From: Cyclospora cayetanensis | Lineage: Eukaryota; Apicomplexa; Conoidasida; Eucoccidiorida; Eimeriidae | Length of the DNA: 64,000 bases | Assembly (NCBI RefSeq): GCF_002999335.1 | Contig: NW_020312236.1 | Coordinates: forward strand, 1 to 64,000 | Reading direction: 5' to 3' | In this document: positions 61,075-64,000 of the stretch, piece after piece | Layout of the letters: the number at the start of each line of letters is the position of its first letter | Numbering within the stretch: position 1 is the stretch's first letter | The notes under the pieces: model-generated | The model's input: the letters and a program-made list of their open reading frames with translations, nothing else | Database searches by the model: none | Told to the model about the DNA's origin: nothing | Position numbers and translations under genes: made by a program

Positions 61075-63951
61075 ATGAATGACACTGCAGAGCCTATCTC
61101 CTCAAATGAGGAACTTGGGCCATTAGGATCCACCAGTAGGACTCAGACCTCAGCTGACAGCACGCATTTGTTGCATAATGAAGCCGATATTCGACGCCCA
61201 CCTGAAAAGGACTGTGCAGAGACTCAGCCTGAGGAAGCATGTCCTGCTGGAACCGCCGCACTTATCGAGCAGCTCCGAACTAGACAGAAGGAAAGAGGCA
61301 GCGAAGCGTGGGATGTAGAGGACGCAGACGTAGATGCTACACGTTTAGCTGACGTAGCAATTCGTGTCAACCGCTCCCCCTCCGATGACACAGCTGTTTC
61401 ATCACTTGCCACAACTGGTGTGCTTTGCCCCATAAGGAAGGCGCAGAGTTCTATCGATTTTGAGAATGCTTGTTCCTTGCCATATCATCCGCAATACTTG
61501 CGCGTGGTAAAGGAAGAAGAAGAGGCGGAACTGGAACGACTTTTGCGCCAGTTAGATGAGGAGCAGCAGGCTGTCCGTGACTTAGCAATGGTACAAAAAT
61601 ATAAATTGATGCAAGAGCAGCTAGCTCTAATTCAGCATCAATTGGGCAAAGAAAATGTCAAAATCCCTGAGCTTGAGTGGCTTATGGCCAATGACCCTGA
61701 GAATACTCATGAGCTAGATGAGGTCATCAAAGCCTTCGCTGCAAGGGATGACGACCTGCCACAGGAGTCTTCACAGGGGCCAGATATACCCCTTACATGC
61801 AAAAACTTCTTCTGCCGGTGCCCCTGGATAAGTGAGATGAGAAAAGATGAGAAGGCGTGGGTTGCACTTAACCATACACAGGCAACGCCCATTCGCTGCT
61901 ACACATTCATGCATTGCCTACCAGCTGTTTTTACAGGTTACACCGCAGCTGGTTGCCAGTGATGTGATTTACCTCAGCATTCGATGGGCCTTGATATTCT
62001 GTCCCTTGGGAATGCCTTTATTTATCGGTGAGTTCGGAAATTTGATAGTCTCTTGAGTATTGCTTAAATATTTCAATGTAAGCATTGAAGATTCCATGCG
62101 GGAAGAATCCTCCTGCAGTAGTTCTGACACGAACTTGATTCGTCCTAGTGCTAACCGGAGTGTAACGCAGTTGCGATTCGGTCGCTAGGTGTTTCCATCA
62201 TTTTTGCAATGACTCCTAGTACAAATTGAGTTCGCTGTTGCAGGTAGTGGGTGTACGCTCACACTTGCCGAGTGGTTTCCTTATTTACCGTATGGCAGTC
62301 AGTAATGGTTTGTCGTGTGGCGCTTCTGCGTTTGTATTGCTGTGCCCGCAGGTGTTATCATGAGTCTGTGTTCTATCAAAAGAAGGCACAGCGTGGTAAA
62401 GGCGGTAGGTAGAAACTTTCAAAGGGTTGCAAAAGCTTTTCCAAGGGCTTGCCAGCCGGGAGCAGCCAAGCCAATAAGGGATTAGAGATAAAGTACCAAA
62501 CTAATGACATCATGGGCGCCAGTTCACCTGCTGGTGGGAAACGATATCGTTACAGAATACAAAAGTAGCTACAGGAGCTCGTTCTATCCTGTTTACAGCT
62601 TGCCTGGTTGAGTTGCATCCTCTTCACGCTAATTGTTGCGATTATTGCCATTTGTTTTATCATTGGGCTTACTGAAGAAATGCAGAGTGAGCGTCCTCTT
62701 TTCACATCTCTTGGGAGGCTCTTAGCTAGAGTACGCACCCAATGAAAGGCTTCTTCAGCATCGTATAGTTGCACGTTTGCCGAAGCCGCTTAACGGGGTG
62801 AAAGTTGTTCATTGCAGAAATTGAAGCAAACACGCCTGAAGGAGTAGGTCCTGGTCTTGGAGATGGACTAGGTCTGTGGTCAAACCCCTACAACCTTTTT
62901 ACTACCACCGCATGTGGGCCACTAGAGATCCGAGTAAAGGTCGAACATGCCAGCAGTGAGGCTGCCCTGCAGCACACTTCGATTGTTTTACCCGCCTGGA
63001 ACCCCGGAGAGCTTGCGTATCAGGACATGATTGCCACGTCACGTGCCCCATTACATGCCACCCTTTTTCTTGGTCGTAAATGAAGAGATATTTTTCAGCA
63101 CAGAGTCGTGTTGAAGCTTAAACCTCAAAAACGGGATTAATGGGTATGCTGCTGCAGAAACTCATGTCTTAAACGAAGAAACGTTCGGCACTGTTGCATT
63201 TGTTGGCCTCTCCAGGGCAAACACTTGGGACATAATGGGCCTACTAGATTGTAGGTATTTGCGGACGCCCTCGTTCACGTATAATGACAAAAACAGGTAG
63301 AGAGCCGTCTTAATATTTAAAAAAATTTTGAGATATAGGCGCTGTTTGGTATATTTTTGGTGAATTAGCATCTGGTCTGTTGCCGTCGATCGCTCCCAGT
63401 GGCTTATGATCACGACTTCGATGCTGTGGCAATCACACCACCTGGACATGGGAACACAACACAGGTGGAGGAAGAAGGTGGAGGGTTCTGGAATCCAGCA
63501 AACTTTCTTAAAAATACCCTGGAGTCTTGTCTAGGGGTTGCGTTAGATAGGACAGTAGTGGTGTCCCACAGCAACTTCGTGACTCGCAAGTTCTTTCTTC
63601 CATTTCTAATGGTATGACTGCCACTCCAGAGTAATCGTCGCATATCTAAGTTTTCACCAGAACAGTCCCCGCTACGAGCGAACATGTACAAGGAGCCTTT
63701 GAAAGCACCTGAAAGACTGATATCCCCAGTTTCCATCGCAGATGGCATACATAAGGGTTTGCCCTGTCTCTGCTCAGTCCGATGTTGCCCTGGGATTCGT
63801 ACTCTTTGACAGCTCTGTGGGGACTGAGTGGATGGACGAATACGACACAGATGTAAACGACCACAAATTTTATCAAGTTAGGACTAAACATTATCGAGTA
63901 AGTGACGGAAAATGGGATTTAGCTGAAGGAGAGTCACTCACCTATCTCTAG
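61075..63951 (+). CDS. two-pass membrane protein with N-terminal coiled coil, unknown family
   Basis: Seven exons with agreeing phases (61075-61860, 61937-62027, 62352-62404, 62569-62686, 62818-63075, 63400-63611, 63742-63951) give about 575 residues. The ATG at 61075 is the first Met in an open frame; the stop at 63949-63951 may be the true end or read-through of a last intron. The first 262 residues are acidic, with a strong coiled coil (VKEEEEAELERLLRQLDEE and on) before a short Cys-containing region. Membrane helices lie at about 273-297 (SIRWALIFCPLGMPLFIG) and 321-344 (SCILFTLIVAIIAICFII), separated by a short basic loop (SIKRRHS). A C-terminal domain of about 230 residues follows, rich in Thr, Asn and aromatic residues (CGPLEIRVKVEH, HSNFVTRKFF, MDEYDTDVND). 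With both termini predicted on the same side, this domain would face the cytosol unless one helix is a hairpin. I recognise no family. Confidence 0.7.
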
Positions 63952-64000
63952 ACAATTCGTACAATTCGCGATAAATCTCCAGTAGCTAGCGATGCTTTAC

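Overview
The window is nuclear DNA from a eukaryote, most likely a flagellated, sexually reproducing protist of the alveolate type (apicomplexan, chromerid or dinoflagellate relatives). The reasons are spliceosomal GT-AG introns in most genes, a single-exon adenylyl cyclase carrying an ion-channel-like voltage-sensor domain (an architecture known from ciliates, Plasmodium and dinoflagellates), a tandem EF-hand protein of a type common in alveolates, a possible ciliary leucine-rich-repeat protein, and the gamete fusogen HAP2/GCS1. The species cannot be fixed from the sequence alone. No rRNA, convincing tRNA, CRISPR array, operon or intact transposon was seen.

Layout. 1-9967: long gene-poor stretch, very AT-rich in its first 5 kb. 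9968-12167 (-): unknown protein in about three exons. 12168-16843: no supported gene. 16844-19666 (-): intronless voltage-sensor adenylyl cyclase. 20341-21207 (+): LRR protein, divergent from the cyclase. 21208-28715: no supported gene. 28716-30714 (+): three-exon MAN1/Src1 (MSC-domain) nuclear-envelope protein without a LEM domain. 34437-37273 (+): a spliced, partly resolved membrane-protein gene or genes. 40776-41201 (-): possible relic or diverged copy of the cyclase ectodomain. 44362-46279 (-): spliced unknown gene with an apparent one-base frameshift in an A5 run. 46944-52688 (+): HAP2/GCS1 in at least a dozen exons. 55156-57786 (+): multi-EF-hand protein in six recognised exons. 61075-63951 (+): seven-exon two-pass membrane protein with an N-terminal coiled coil and no recognised family.

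Together the identifiable genes point to sexual and flagellar biology and signalling: gamete fusion (HAP2), second-messenger signalling (cAMP, Ca2+), a possible axonemal LRR protein and a nuclear-envelope protein. Gene models were assembled by hand from reading frame, splice-site consensus and intron-phase agreement. Phases agree at every junction listed as firm (HAP2 first and last exons, the EF-hand gene, the 61 kb gene, the MSC gene). Junctions called tentative are marked. Intervals without a gene were inspected and are described, but short exons could be hidden in them.
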